From Cellulophaga baltica (GTDB taxonomy: Bacteria > Bacteroidota > Bacteroidia > Flavobacteriales > Flavobacteriaceae): DNA of 64,000 nucleotides. Positions 56,212 through 64,000 of the stretch are shown here, in pieces; the first letter of the stretch is position 1, and each line of letters begins with the position of its first letter. A program made the position numbers and the translations under genes. The notes below the pieces were generated by a model that did not search any database, was not told where the DNA came from, and worked only from the letters and a program-made list of their open reading frames with translations. The stretch covers positions 1-64,000 of the forward strand of contig NZ_FNBD01000003.1 of NCBI RefSeq assembly GCF_900102165.1, in the 5' to 3' direction.

Positions 56212-57999
56212 TTAATGAAAACTCTCGTATACTTTTTTTGCTCTAGCCATTCCTACTGTTTCGGCTAATTGCTCTAATGAAGCCTCTTTAACTCTTTTTA
56301 CCGATTTAAATTTTTTCAGCAGATCTTCGATCGTTTTACCACCTATACCCTCAATAGCTTCCAACTCAGACGAAATTGCCCCAGCACTTCTCTTATTTCT
56401 ATGAAATGTAATTCCAAAACGGTGCGCTTCATTCCTAAGAAACTGAATAACTTTTAGACTTTCTGACTTTTTATCTAAATATAAGGGAATTGAATCTCCT
56501 GGGAAATAAATTTCCTCTAAACGTTTCGCAATTCCGATAATCGCTATTTTACCCCGCAAACCTAATATATCTAGACTTTTTAATGCCGATGACAATTGCC
56601 CTTTACCGCCATCAATAACTATTAACTGAGGTAGCGGCTCTTCTTCTTCTAAAAGTCTTTTGTAGCGCCTAAAAACCACTTCTTCCATCGAAGCAAAATC
56701 ATCTGGACCATCCACAGTTTTAATATTGTAATGGCGATACTCTTTCTTAGACGGTTTTCCATTCTTAAACACGACACAAGCAGCAACAGGATTGGTTCCT
56801 TGAATGTTAGAGTTATCAAAACATTCTATATGCCTTGGTTCTTCAGACAATCTTAAATCTTTCTTCATCTGCGCCATTAACCTATTCGTATGGCGATCTG
56901 GATCCATGATTTTTATTTGATTGAAACGCTCTTGTCGTTGAAGTTTTGCATTCCGCTCTGATAATTCTAGAATTCTTTTTTTATCGCCTAACTTAGGAAT
57001 AGTAATCTTAACATCCTGCTCTACCTCTACAGAGAACGGTACATATATTTCTCTTGTCAAGGATTTAAATCTTTGACGAATTTCTACAATAGCCAAAGCC
57101 AAAAGCTCTGCGTCAGACTCATCTAACTTCTTTTTAATCTCTAAGGTATGTGAACGTATAATGGAGCCATGCGAAAGTTGCAAATAATTCACGTATGCAA
57201 AAGCTTCATCTGATATGATAGAAAAAACATCTACATTGTTAATTTTAGGATTTACAATAGTAGTTTTCACTTGATAATTCTCTAGCACTGCTACTTTTTC
57301 CTTGATATCTTGCGCCTCCTCAAAGCGCATTTCTTGAGCAAAAATTTTCATTTGATTTTTAAAATACTGAAGTGAGGATTTAAAATTACCTTTTAGTATT
57401 TCACGAATTTCTTCTATCTGTCTGTGGTATTCTTCTACGTCTTGATAATCTTCACAAGGGCCCTTACAGTTTTTAAGGTGATACTCAAGACATACTTTAT
57501 ATTTACCAGACTCTATTTTTTCTTTTGACAAATCATAATTACAGGTACGCAACGGATATACACTCTTAATTAAATCAAGCAAGGTTTTTACCGTTTTCAT
57601 ACTCGTATATGGTCCAAAATATTCAGACCCGTCTTTTATATGCCTTCTGGTAGGAAAAATTCTTGGAAAACGTTCGTTCTTAATACAAATCCAAGGATAA
57701 GATTTATCGTCCTTTAAAAGAACATTATACCTAGGCTGGTATTTCTTTATTAAATTATTCTCTAAAAGAAGTGCATCAGACTCTGTTGGAACAACGATAT
57801 GTTTTATACTCCGTATTTTCTTTACTAATACACGCGTTTTACCAATCTCATGGTTTTTAGTAAAATAAGAGCTTACCCTTTTCTTTAGATTCTTAGCCTT
57901 ACCTACATACAACATTTTATCTTCAGCATCATAAAACTGATAGACTCCTGGATTATTAGGCAGTGTACTTAGCTGTAATTCTAAAGATGGTTCTTGCAT
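56212..57999 (-). CDS. uvrC: Excinuclease ABC subunit C
   Basis: Makes the dual incisions in nucleotide excision repair with UvrAB. 595 residues: GIY-YIG nuclease at the N-terminus (NPGVYQFYDAEDKMLYVGKA), the Cys-rich CNYDLSKE...CLEYHLKNCKGPC region, a UVR domain (FAQEMRFEEAQDIKEKVAVL), the RNase-H-like second nuclease (ECFDNSNIQGTNPVAACVVF, LIVIDGGKGQL), and C-terminal helix-hairpin-helix motifs (LEAIEGIGGKTIEDLLKKF). Upstream gene of the patatin protein. Very sure. Confidence 0.98.
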   Translation of the reverse strand: MQEPSLELQLSTLPNNPGVYQFYDAEDKMLYVGKAKNLKKRVSSYFTKNHEIGKTRVLVKKIRSIKHIVVPTESDALLLENNLIKKYQPRYNVLLKDDKSYPWICIKNERFPRIFPTRRHIKDGSEYFGPYTSMKTVKTLLDLIKSVYPLRTCNYDLSKEKIESGKYKVCLEYHLKNCKGPCEDYQDVEEYHRQIEEIREILKGNFKSSLQYFKNQMKIFAQEMRFEEAQDIKEKVAVLENYQVKTTIVNPKINNVDVFSIISDEAFAYVNYLQLSHGSIIRSHTLEIKKKLDESDAELLALAIVEIRQRFKSLTREIYVPFSVEVEQDVKITIPKLGDKKRILELSERNAKLQRQERFNQIKIMDPDRHTNRLMAQMKKDLRLSEEPRHIECFDNSNIQGTNPVAACVVFKNGKPSKKEYRHYNIKTVDGPDDFASMEEVVFRRYKRLLEEEEPLPQLIVIDGGKGQLSSALKSLDILGLRGKIAIIGIAKRLEEIYFPGDSIPLYLDKKSESLKVIQFLRNEAHRFGITFHRNKRSAGAISSELEAIEGIGGKTIEDLLKKFKSVKRVKEASLEQLAETVGMARAKKVYESFH

Positions 58000-58407
58000 T
58001 AAATTAATCTAAACATTTAATCTACGATAAAGACCGTTAAATTACTCTGTTTTTAGCAAAAGCTATAATTTTTAGGTCGTTTTAACTTCAAATTCTAATG
58101 ATTGTAACCGTTGGTAAAAAAGGTACTAATTGCTATAAATTATAATCAAATAATTCTGTTTAAGAAATTGTAAACTAATATAGACCTATCCTTAATTTTT
58201 GATTTCACATCGACCCCCCTTAAAGTTCTCTTAAAAATTTGAATATCACTATTTTAAATGCTATTTTTAGAAAAGTAATTCTTCCTACAATTCCTACAAA
58301 ATCATAATTTTTTATTAAAACAGTGCATTTCAACGATTTTTGAATGCAGTTCGCGGAGTTATATTGTTTTTTTATTTACATTTAGATTATAGAAAATTAA
58401 TACTGCT
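58000..58407. other. Intergenic region upstream of the small membrane peptide
   Basis: A/T-rich, with no long open frame. It contains the uvrC upstream region, where TAGCTTTTG (plus 58059-58067) resembles a -7 box with one extra base, a short direct repeat (TTCCTACAA twice near 58280-58300), and an inverted repeat TGCATTTCAA/TTGAATGCA (58324-58333 with 58340-58348, one bulge). Nothing else was found. Confidence 0.4.
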
Positions 58408-58494
58408 ATGGAAAATTACATCATAACCTTAGGAACATATTTGATTTTAATGCTTTTCTTTAAAATTTACGTTGCAGTTTCTGCTAAAGAATAG
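58408..58494 (+). CDS. Possible 28-residue single-helix membrane peptide
   Basis: An ATG at 58408 opens a short frame, MENYIITLGTYLILMLFFKI followed by YVAVSAKE and TAG at 58492-58494. The sequence is one hydrophobic helix of about 20 residues with a charged C-terminus, the build of many bacterial small membrane proteins. It stands 46 bp before the formyltetrahydrofolate cyclo-ligase gene in the same direction, with an inverted repeat 60 bp upstream. No family is recognised, and coding is not proven. Confidence 0.4.
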   Translation: MENYIITLGTYLILMLFFKIYVAVSAKE

Positions 58495-58540
58495 ACATTA
58501 CAATTTAGTATCAATTATTACGTTATAACCAAGATTTTAT

Positions 58541-59101
58541 ATGATAAAAAAAGATCTTAGATTAACGTACTCCTCAAGACGCGAGAAACTTTCTCCCGAT
58601 GAACTTATAGATTCAAGCATTTCTATAGCCAACAACCTACTTCAACTTCCCATCTGGAATAAAAATAATTACCACCTATACTTATCTATCTCTGAAAAAA
58701 AAGAAATAGACACTAGCTTCATTTTATCCATTTTACAAGGCAAAGATAAAAATGTAATTTTATCAAAAATGCTAGATAGCCATACGTTGCAACATTATCT
58801 TTTGACAGACAATACACTGATCAAAAAAAATAAATGGAACGTTCCTGAACCTGTAGATGGCATAGAAATACCAGCAAAAAGTATAGATGTGGTTTTCATT
58901 CCTTTATTAGCATTTGATGCGTTTGGAAACAGAGTGGGTTATGGAAAAGGATATTATGATAAATTCTTAGCTGATTGTAATGAGAACTGCCTTAAAGTGG
59001 CACTTTCATTCTTTGAAGCTGCTGATACAATCACAGACATCTTAGCTACCGACATTAAGCTAGATTATTGCGTTACACCAAACAAGACGTATACATTTTA
59101 A
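58541..59101 (+). CDS. 5-formyltetrahydrofolate cyclo-ligase
   Basis: Uses ATP to convert 5-formyl-THF into 5,10-methenyl-THF, returning folate to the one-carbon pool; cytoplasmic. 186 residues, with N-terminal KKDLRLTYSSRREKLS, the middle WNVPEP block, and the signature PLLAFDAFGNRVGYGKGYYD near 122-141. Its 3' end overlaps the convergent lspA gene by 4 bp, and no terminator lies between. Confidence 0.94.
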   Translation: MIKKDLRLTYSSRREKLSPDELIDSSISIANNLLQLPIWNKNNYHLYLSISEKKEIDTSFILSILQGKDKNVILSKMLDSHTLQHYLLTDNTLIKKNKWNVPEPVDGIEIPAKSIDVVFIPLLAFDAFGNRVGYGKGYYDKFLADCNENCLKVALSFFEAADTITDILATDIKLDYCVTPNKTYTF

Positions 59102-59769
59102 ACAGTTCCTTCTTGTGGTTCTGTCGCTTCAATGTTTTCTTCTTCCTCTGTTTTAGCAAATGCTTTTTTATTGAACACAAGTAAGATTCCCACCCCTGTA
59201 CTAATTGCCATATCTGCAATATTAAATACCGGCTCAAAGAAACTAAATGTATTACCACCAAAGTAAGGAACCCATTCTGGCCACACCGCATTCTCTATAA
59301 ATGGAAAATGAAGCATATCTACCACTTTACCATGAAAAATACTCCCATAAGGTTCACCTGAAAAGGCAGTAGCCAATTCGCCCCCATAAAGGCTTTCAGA
59401 AAATATCATTCCGTAAAAAACAGAATCTATAATGTTCCCCAAAGCTCCCGCAAATATCAAGGAAACAGCAATTGCCAACGTATTGGATAAATTTTTTCTT
59501 ACCGTATCATACAACCAATAGCCAATACCAACTACGGCAAATAGTCTAAAAACAGTTAAGATTAATTTCCCTGTTTCTTCAGATATAGGTAAAAAGTCAC
59601 TTAGCTTAGTACCCCACGCGGCACCTGAGTTTTCAATAAACACAAATTTAAACCAACTAAAAACCTCCAAGGTTTCATTATAGGTGAAATGTGTTTTTAC
59701 GTATATTTTACTTATCTGATCTATAACTAGAATTATTAAAACTAGTAGAATTGATTTTTTTAAACTCAT
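59098..59769 (-). CDS. lspA: Lipoprotein signal peptidase (signal peptidase II)
   Basis: Inner-membrane aspartyl protease removing signal peptides from lipid-modified prolipoproteins. The catalytic Asp pair is Asp151 (HGKVVDMLHFPF) and Asp186 (VFNIADMAIS); other motifs are VIDQISKIYVK, FVFIENSGAAWG and GALGNIIDSVFYG. At 223 residues it is longer than the usual 160-170: an insertion follows GNIIDS, and an acidic tail ends it, as in other Bacteroidota. Start set at the ATG 59769; the longer frame begins with a TTG that overlaps the -7 box. It would process the many lipoproteins encoded here. Confidence 0.96.
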   Translation of the reverse strand: MSLKKSILLVLIILVIDQISKIYVKTHFTYNETLEVFSWFKFVFIENSGAAWGTKLSDFLPISEETGKLILTVFRLFAVVGIGYWLYDTVRKNLSNTLAIAVSLIFAGALGNIIDSVFYGMIFSESLYGGELATAFSGEPYGSIFHGKVVDMLHFPFIENAVWPEWVPYFGGNTFSFFEPVFNIADMAISTGVGILLVFNKKAFAKTEEEENIEATEPQEGTV

Positions 59770-59790
59770 GCTTATTTTATAAACGTGGTG

Positions 59791-59798
59791 CAAAAATA
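59791..59798 (-). promoter_or_regulatory. -7 box of lspA
   Basis: Plus CAAAAATA reads TATTTTTG, a TAnnTTTG match. It overlaps the TTG at 59793 that opens the longest frame and so supports translation from 59769. No clear -33 element. Confidence 0.45.
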
Positions 59799-59804
59799 GT
59801 TATA

Positions 59805-60425
59805 TTAATTGAGTTTCTTAAGATGTATATTTCCGGTAACTGATTTAAGATTATAAACATCGCTTCCGCTCTTTATTTCTTCAGATGACAACCGCCCATA
59901 TTTGGTCTTGGCTGTTATTGTTCCAGAATCAGCAACTACGGTAATTGTTCCACTTTGTGTTTGTACGTTAGTGTCTACGCCCGTGTTTCTGAGGGTACAA
60001 TTTCCATCATTTAATGAGACGTCTAAGTTTCTATAAAAACCAGAAACGTCTATATTGCTATAAGTTCCAAAAATTCTTACTCTTAAATGTTCTGGCACAC
60101 TAACATGCAATGAAATAGACACCACCTTATGCGCACTTAACTTATCGTTTGGAGCTTCAAAGTTTAAATTAAAGCCAGTATCAATCAATAAGGTGCTCCC
60201 TTCTTCATGAATATTCAAACTAAGATTATCGCTATATTCTCCGGCCATTTTAGCCGCTACTATTACCTTATTACTTTTTGAAGTTGTTACGAAAACTGCA
60301 TAACAATTGCTCGCATCTATTTCAATTGCAGTATCTACTGTATCAAAAATTGTTTTCTCAACTACCTTCTGAGCCTGCCCAAATTGCATTGATACAACTA
60401 AAAAAATAAAGCAAAGTACTTTCAT
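59805..60425 (-). CDS. Exported DUF4097/DUF2807-like adhesin-head protein
   Basis: 206 residues from the ATG at 60425; the frame extends to 60467, but that part overlaps the terminator of the DksA-like gene. A signal peptide (MKVLCFIFLVVSMQFGQAQ) precedes a repetitive single-stranded beta-helix-like body (VRIFGTYSNIDVSGFYRNLD, GNCTLRNTGVDTNVQTQSGT, ITVVADSGTITAKTKYGRLS), the pattern of DUF4097 and the GIN/DUF2807 putative adhesin heads. Function unsettled; envelope location expected. Separate from lspA by 35 bp, which has its own -7 box. Confidence 0.7.
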   Translation of the reverse strand: MKVLCFIFLVVSMQFGQAQKVVEKTIFDTVDTAIEIDASNCYAVFVTTSKSNKVIVAAKMAGEYSDNLSLNIHEEGSTLLIDTGFNLNFEAPNDKLSAHKVVSISLHVSVPEHLRVRIFGTYSNIDVSGFYRNLDVSLNDGNCTLRNTGVDTNVQTQSGTITVVADSGTITAKTKYGRLSSEEIKSGSDVYNLKSVTGNIHLKKLN

Positions 60426-60442
60426 TTTATAATTTTGGCTTG

Positions 60443-60491
60443 CATAAAAAAACCCGTACCAATGCACTTAACAAGTGACATCAAACACGGG
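60443..60491 (-). terminator. Terminator of the ileS/DksA-like unit
   Basis: CCCGT (60453-60457) pairs with ACGGG (60487-60491), enclosing an inner CACTT/AAGTG hairpin (60465-60469 with 60473-60477). The A-run at 60445-60452 gives the U-tract. It lies 25 bp past the DksA-like stop. Confidence 0.7.
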
Positions 60492-60515
60492 ATTTAAATT
60501 TTTATTGAAGAAAAA

Positions 60516-60896
60516 TTACTGCATATTCTTAGCCTCGATACTTAAGGTAGCATGCGGAACTAATTTTAAGCGCTCTTTATTAATCAATTTTCCAGTCACT
60601 CTACAGATTCCGTATGTTTTGTTCTCAATACGCAGTACCGCATTTTTCAAATCACGAATAAATTTCTCTTGACGAATAGCCAACTGCGTATTTGCCTCTT
60701 TACTCATTGTAGCAGAACCTTCTTCAAAAGCTTTAAATGTTGGCGAGGTATCATCTGTACCATTATTTCCATCATTCATATAAGAGCTTTTTAAAAGTTC
60801 TAAATGACTTTTAGCTTTTTCAATTTTGTCTGTAATAAGCTCTTTAAATTCTGCTAAGTCTTTATCAGAGTATCTAACTTTTAAATCTTCAACCAT
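60516..60896 (-). CDS. TraR/DksA-family protein with degenerate zinc finger
   Basis: 126 residues: an N-terminal coiled coil (about 10-92) and the C-terminal DksA finger region YGICRVTGKLINKERLKLVP. Of the four zinc-binding positions (C-x2-C-x17-C-x2-C in DksA) only Cys98 remains; Thr101, Ser119 and Ala122 fill the others, so it should not bind zinc in the usual way. DksA proteins enter the RNA polymerase secondary channel and act with ppGpp; here the tip and partner are unproven. It is 5 bp downstream of ileS, a coupling common in Bacteroidota. Confidence 0.88.
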   Translation of the reverse strand: MVEDLKVRYSDKDLAEFKELITDKIEKAKSHLELLKSSYMNDGNNGTDDTSPTFKAFEEGSATMSKEANTQLAIRQEKFIRDLKNAVLRIENKTYGICRVTGKLINKERLKLVPHATLSIEAKNMQ

Positions 60897-60901
60897 AGTT
60901 T

Positions 60902-63900
60902 TTAGTGTTTTTGGATAAACAATTTGGTGTTCACCTCATCAAAGGCAATTTCCGTACCATTTTCTAATTCTTCTTCAAAATTTAGCTCAGCAGTTAAGGT
61001 CTCTGTTTTTATATAATCAAGATTACTAGCTACAGCATCTTCAACCAAACTATTTTTTAAAATTTTAATATTAATTCTATCTGTTACTTCAAAACCAGAG
61101 TCTTTTCTCAAATTCTGGATTCTATTAACCAGCTCTCTTGCAATTCCTTCTTTTCTTAATTCCTCATTAATAGTTACATCTAATGCAACTGTTAATGGTC
61201 CTGAAGTTGCCACTAGCCAACCCTCAATATCCTGAGAAGAAATCTCAACGTCTTGCAGCTGTAAAATACTACTTTTATTGTTAATTTCAATTGAAATTTC
61301 GCCCTGTTGCTCAATTTTTTGGATATCTTCCTGAGAAAATTTAGCTACTTCACTGGCAACCAGCTTCATATCTTTACCAAATTTTGGTCCTAAAACTTTA
61401 AAATTTGGCTTTATTTGCTTCACTAATATTCCAGAAGCATCATCTAAGAGCTCAATTTCTTTAACATTCACTTCCGACTTAATTAAGTCAGATACCGCCA
61501 AAATCTCATTCTTCTGCTTTTCATCTAAAACAGGAATCATAATTTTTTGTAATGGCTGGCGTACTTTTATCTTCTCTTTCTGACGAATAGAAAGTACTAA
61601 CGACGATATGGTTTGCGCTTTGGCCATTTTGCTCTCTAACTCTTTGTTTACAATGTTTTCATCATAAACTGGGAAATCGGCCAAATGTACACTTTCAAAA
61701 TTTTCTGTATGTGTTGTATTCGTTAAATCCTTGTAAAGCCTGTCCATAAAAAATGGAGAAACAGGAGCAGATAATTTAGAAACCGTTATTAAACAAGTAT
61801 AAAGTGTTTGGTAAGCAGAAATCTTATCTTTTTGATAATCGCCCTTCCAAAAACGTCTTCTACATAAACGCACGTACCAGTTACTTAAATTCTCTTGTAC
61901 ATATTCTGAGATGGCACGTGTGGCACGTGTTGGCTCATAATCTGCATACGCTTCATCTACCGTTTTAATTAATGTATGTAACTCAGACAATACCCATTGA
62001 TCTATTTCCGGTCTTTCCTTCAAGGGAATATCTTCTTCCTTATATTGAAAATTATCAATATTTGTATACAAAGCAAAAAACGAATAGGTATTATAAAGGG
62101 TTCCAAAGAATTTGCGCTTTACCTCAGCAATACCTTCTAAATCAAACTTTAAATTATCCCACGGGTTCGCATTTGATATCATGTACCAACGCGTAGCATC
62201 AGCACCATGCTCATTCATAGTTTCAAAAGGATCTGCCGCGTTTCCTAAACGCTTTGACATCTTTTTACCTTCTTTATCTAACACCAAACCATTAGAGACC
62301 ACATTCTTGTATGCTACAGAGTCAAACACCATTGTAGCAATAGCATGTAAAGTATAAAACCATCCACGCGTTTGATCAACACCTTCTGCTATAAAATCTG
62401 CAGGAAAAGTTTTATTATCATCAATCAAATCTTTATTTTCAAATGGATAATGCCATTGAGCATACGGCATAGAACCAGAATCAAACCAAACATCAATTAA
62501 ATCACTTTCGCGCTTCATTGGTTTTCCGGATGCTGAAACTAAGGTAATTTGATCTACTATATTTTTATGTAAATCTATTTTATCATAGTTTTCATCGGTC
62601 ATGTTCCCGACTTCAAAATCTTCAAAAATATCTTTCTCAAGAACTCCTGCCGCTAATGCTTTTTGCATTTCTCCTTTCAGTTCCGCAACAGAACCAATCA
62701 TTATTTCTTCTTTGCCGTCTTCTGTTCTCCAGATAGGTAAAGGAATTCCCCAATAACGAGAACGTGATAAGTTCCAGTCGTTTGCATTTGCCAACCAGTT
62801 ACCAAACCTACCTTCTCCTGTAGCTTTGGGCTTCCAGTTTATTGTTTGATTAAGCTCAAACATTTTATCTTTAACATCTGTGACCTTAATAAACCATGAG
62901 TCTAACGGGTAATATAAAATAGGTTTATCCGTACGCCAGCAGTTAGGGTAACTATGCACATACTTTTCTACTTTAAATGCCTTATTCTCCTCTTTTAATT
63001 TAATAGCAAGCTCCACATCAATAGAACGCTCTGGCGCCTCGCCATCATCGTAATATTCATTCTTCACATATTTGCCACCAAATTCTTTTAATTCTGGTCT
63101 AAATTTACCTTGTAAATCTACTAAAGGAACTGGATTATTATTTTCATCCAAGACTAACATTGGAGGAATTTCTGGTACTGCTTGTTTTGCCACCATAGCA
63201 TCATCTGCTCCAAAAGTAGGTGCGGTATGTACTATACCTGTACCATCTTCTGTAGTTACAAAATCTCCTGCAATAATTCTAAATGCATTTTCTGCATTCT
63301 GATATGGCAACACATAATCTATAAGTTGCTCATATTTTACCCCTACTAGATCTTTACCAATAATAGTATCTAAAACTAGATAAGGTATTTTTTTATCTCC
63401 TTCTTTATAGCTTGCTAATTCTTCTTCTGTTGCTACAGCTTTAAATTTTCCTGCGAATTGCTTCCCTACCAAAGGCTTTGCTAAAACAACCGTTATAGGA
63501 TCAAACGTATATTGATTAAAGGTTTTAACTACGACATAATCTATCTTAGGCCCTACCGTTAATGCCGTGTTCGACGGTAAAGTCCACGGAGTGGTTGTCC
63601 AAGCAATAAAATGAATATCGCCTTTTATGTCATCAAAAAATGAAGGCAACGTCTCCCTTACCGCTTTAAACTGGGCCGTAACCGTAGTATCTGTTACATC
63701 TTGATAAGTTCCTGGTTGGTTTAATTCATGAGAACTTAAACCTGTTCCTGCTTTTGGAGAATACGGCTGAATAGTATATCCCTTATAAATAAGGTTTTTA
63801 TTATAAATTTCTTTTAACAACCACCATACCGTTTCCATGTATTTAGGCTTGTAGGTAATGTATGGGTCTTCCATATCTACCCAATACCCAACCTGTTCGG

Positions 63901-64000
63901 TCATTTTATTCCAAACATCTGTATAACGCATTACCGCTTTTTTACAAGCAGCATTGTATTCTTCTACAGATATTTTAGTGCCAATATCTTCTTTGGTAAT
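60902..64000 (-). CDS. ileS: Isoleucine--tRNA ligase (5' end beyond the window)
   Basis: Charges tRNA-Ile; cytoplasmic. The frame stays open from the right edge (visible product begins [20 protein letters not shown]) to the stop at 60902, 1032 residues; the N-terminal ~100, including the HIGH motif, lie outside. Seen here: the editing domain ([20 protein letters not shown]), the catalytic [20 protein letters not shown]-type segment, KKMSKRLGN, the anticodon-binding helical region ([20 protein letters not shown]) and a C-terminal DUF5915-like domain. The long form resembles the eukaryote-like IleS type. The internal Met at 63931 is not the start. Very sure. Confidence 0.97.
   Translation of the reverse strand: [1032 protein letters not shown]

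Noticed and set aside
60426-60467. Upstream start of the DUF4097-like gene
   Set aside because: That segment overlaps the terminator of the DksA-like gene and places a poor signal peptide; the ATG at 60425 gives a good one.
61972-63302. Three plus-strand frames of 74-81 codons inside ileS
   Set aside because: They are shadows of the highly conserved ileS frame and show no signal peptide, family motif or start context.

Overview
The window is chromosomal DNA from a member of Bacteroidota, most likely a marine Flavobacteriaceae (Cellulophaga/Maribacter/Zobellia type; genus not fixed). The evidence is the low G+C, the 16S 5' end at the left edge, promoters of the Bacteroidota type (-7 TAnnTTTG), many SusC-like TonB-dependent receptors with a carboxypeptidase-regulatory-like N-domain, lipoproteins of the DUF4270, DUF5689 and Big_5 types, and a gene order familiar from that family (DUF4270 - glycogen synthase N-half / panC - panD - YbhN-like - esterase-like - radA). 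I see no insertion sequence, prophage, tRNA or CRISPR array.

Layout. 1-300: 5' end of a minus-strand rRNA operon with leader and promoter, followed by a ~700-bp non-coding spacer. 1.0-3.0 kb: atpD-atpC. 3.1-7.6 kb: TonB receptor plus SGNH-hydrolase lipoprotein. 7.8-9.6 kb: glmS. 9.8-12.4 kb: DUF4270 lipoprotein and a half-length glycogen synthase. 12.5-17.4 kb: panC, panD, a YbhN-like membrane protein, an esterase-like protein without its nucleophile, radA. 17.4-19.2 kb: Tas-like aldo/keto reductase and exodeoxyribonuclease III, then a decayed gene tail. 19.4-22.2 kb: small barrel protein, OmpA-like lipoprotein, MORN-repeat protein. 22.3-27.2 kb: katG, glyS and a coiled-coil membrane protein. 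27.3-31 kb: comF, a Big_5 lipoprotein, omega-amidase, ankyrin protein. 31.3-36.2 kb: two tandem PAS-kinase/response-regulator cassettes. 36.2-47.2 kb: two TonB-receptor/lipoprotein pairs around two secreted nucleases. 47.4-53.7 kb: pgi, an M23 peptidase, tryptophan 2,3-dioxygenase, a DUF3108 protein, a candidate small RNA, hppD. 53.9-58 kb: patatin/barrel protein and uvrC. 58.4-64 kb: small membrane peptide, formyltetrahydrofolate cyclo-ligase, lspA, a DUF4097-like protein, a DksA-like protein, and ileS running off the right edge.

Most of the window is housekeeping or envelope function. The parts that look least described are: (i) the nuclease/TonB-receptor block at 36.2-47.2 kb, which reads as a candidate extracellular nucleic-acid scavenging locus; (ii) a structured ~100-nt minus-strand transcript at about 52355-52457, with a -7 box, three hairpins and an intrinsic terminator; (iii) the duplicated PAS-kinase cassettes whose regulators have no output domain; (iv) several enzyme-family proteins with altered key residues (esterase-like, M23, DksA-like). 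Starts were corrected from context for panC, radA, lspA, the MORN protein, the Big_5 protein, the first response regulator and the DUF4097-like protein.
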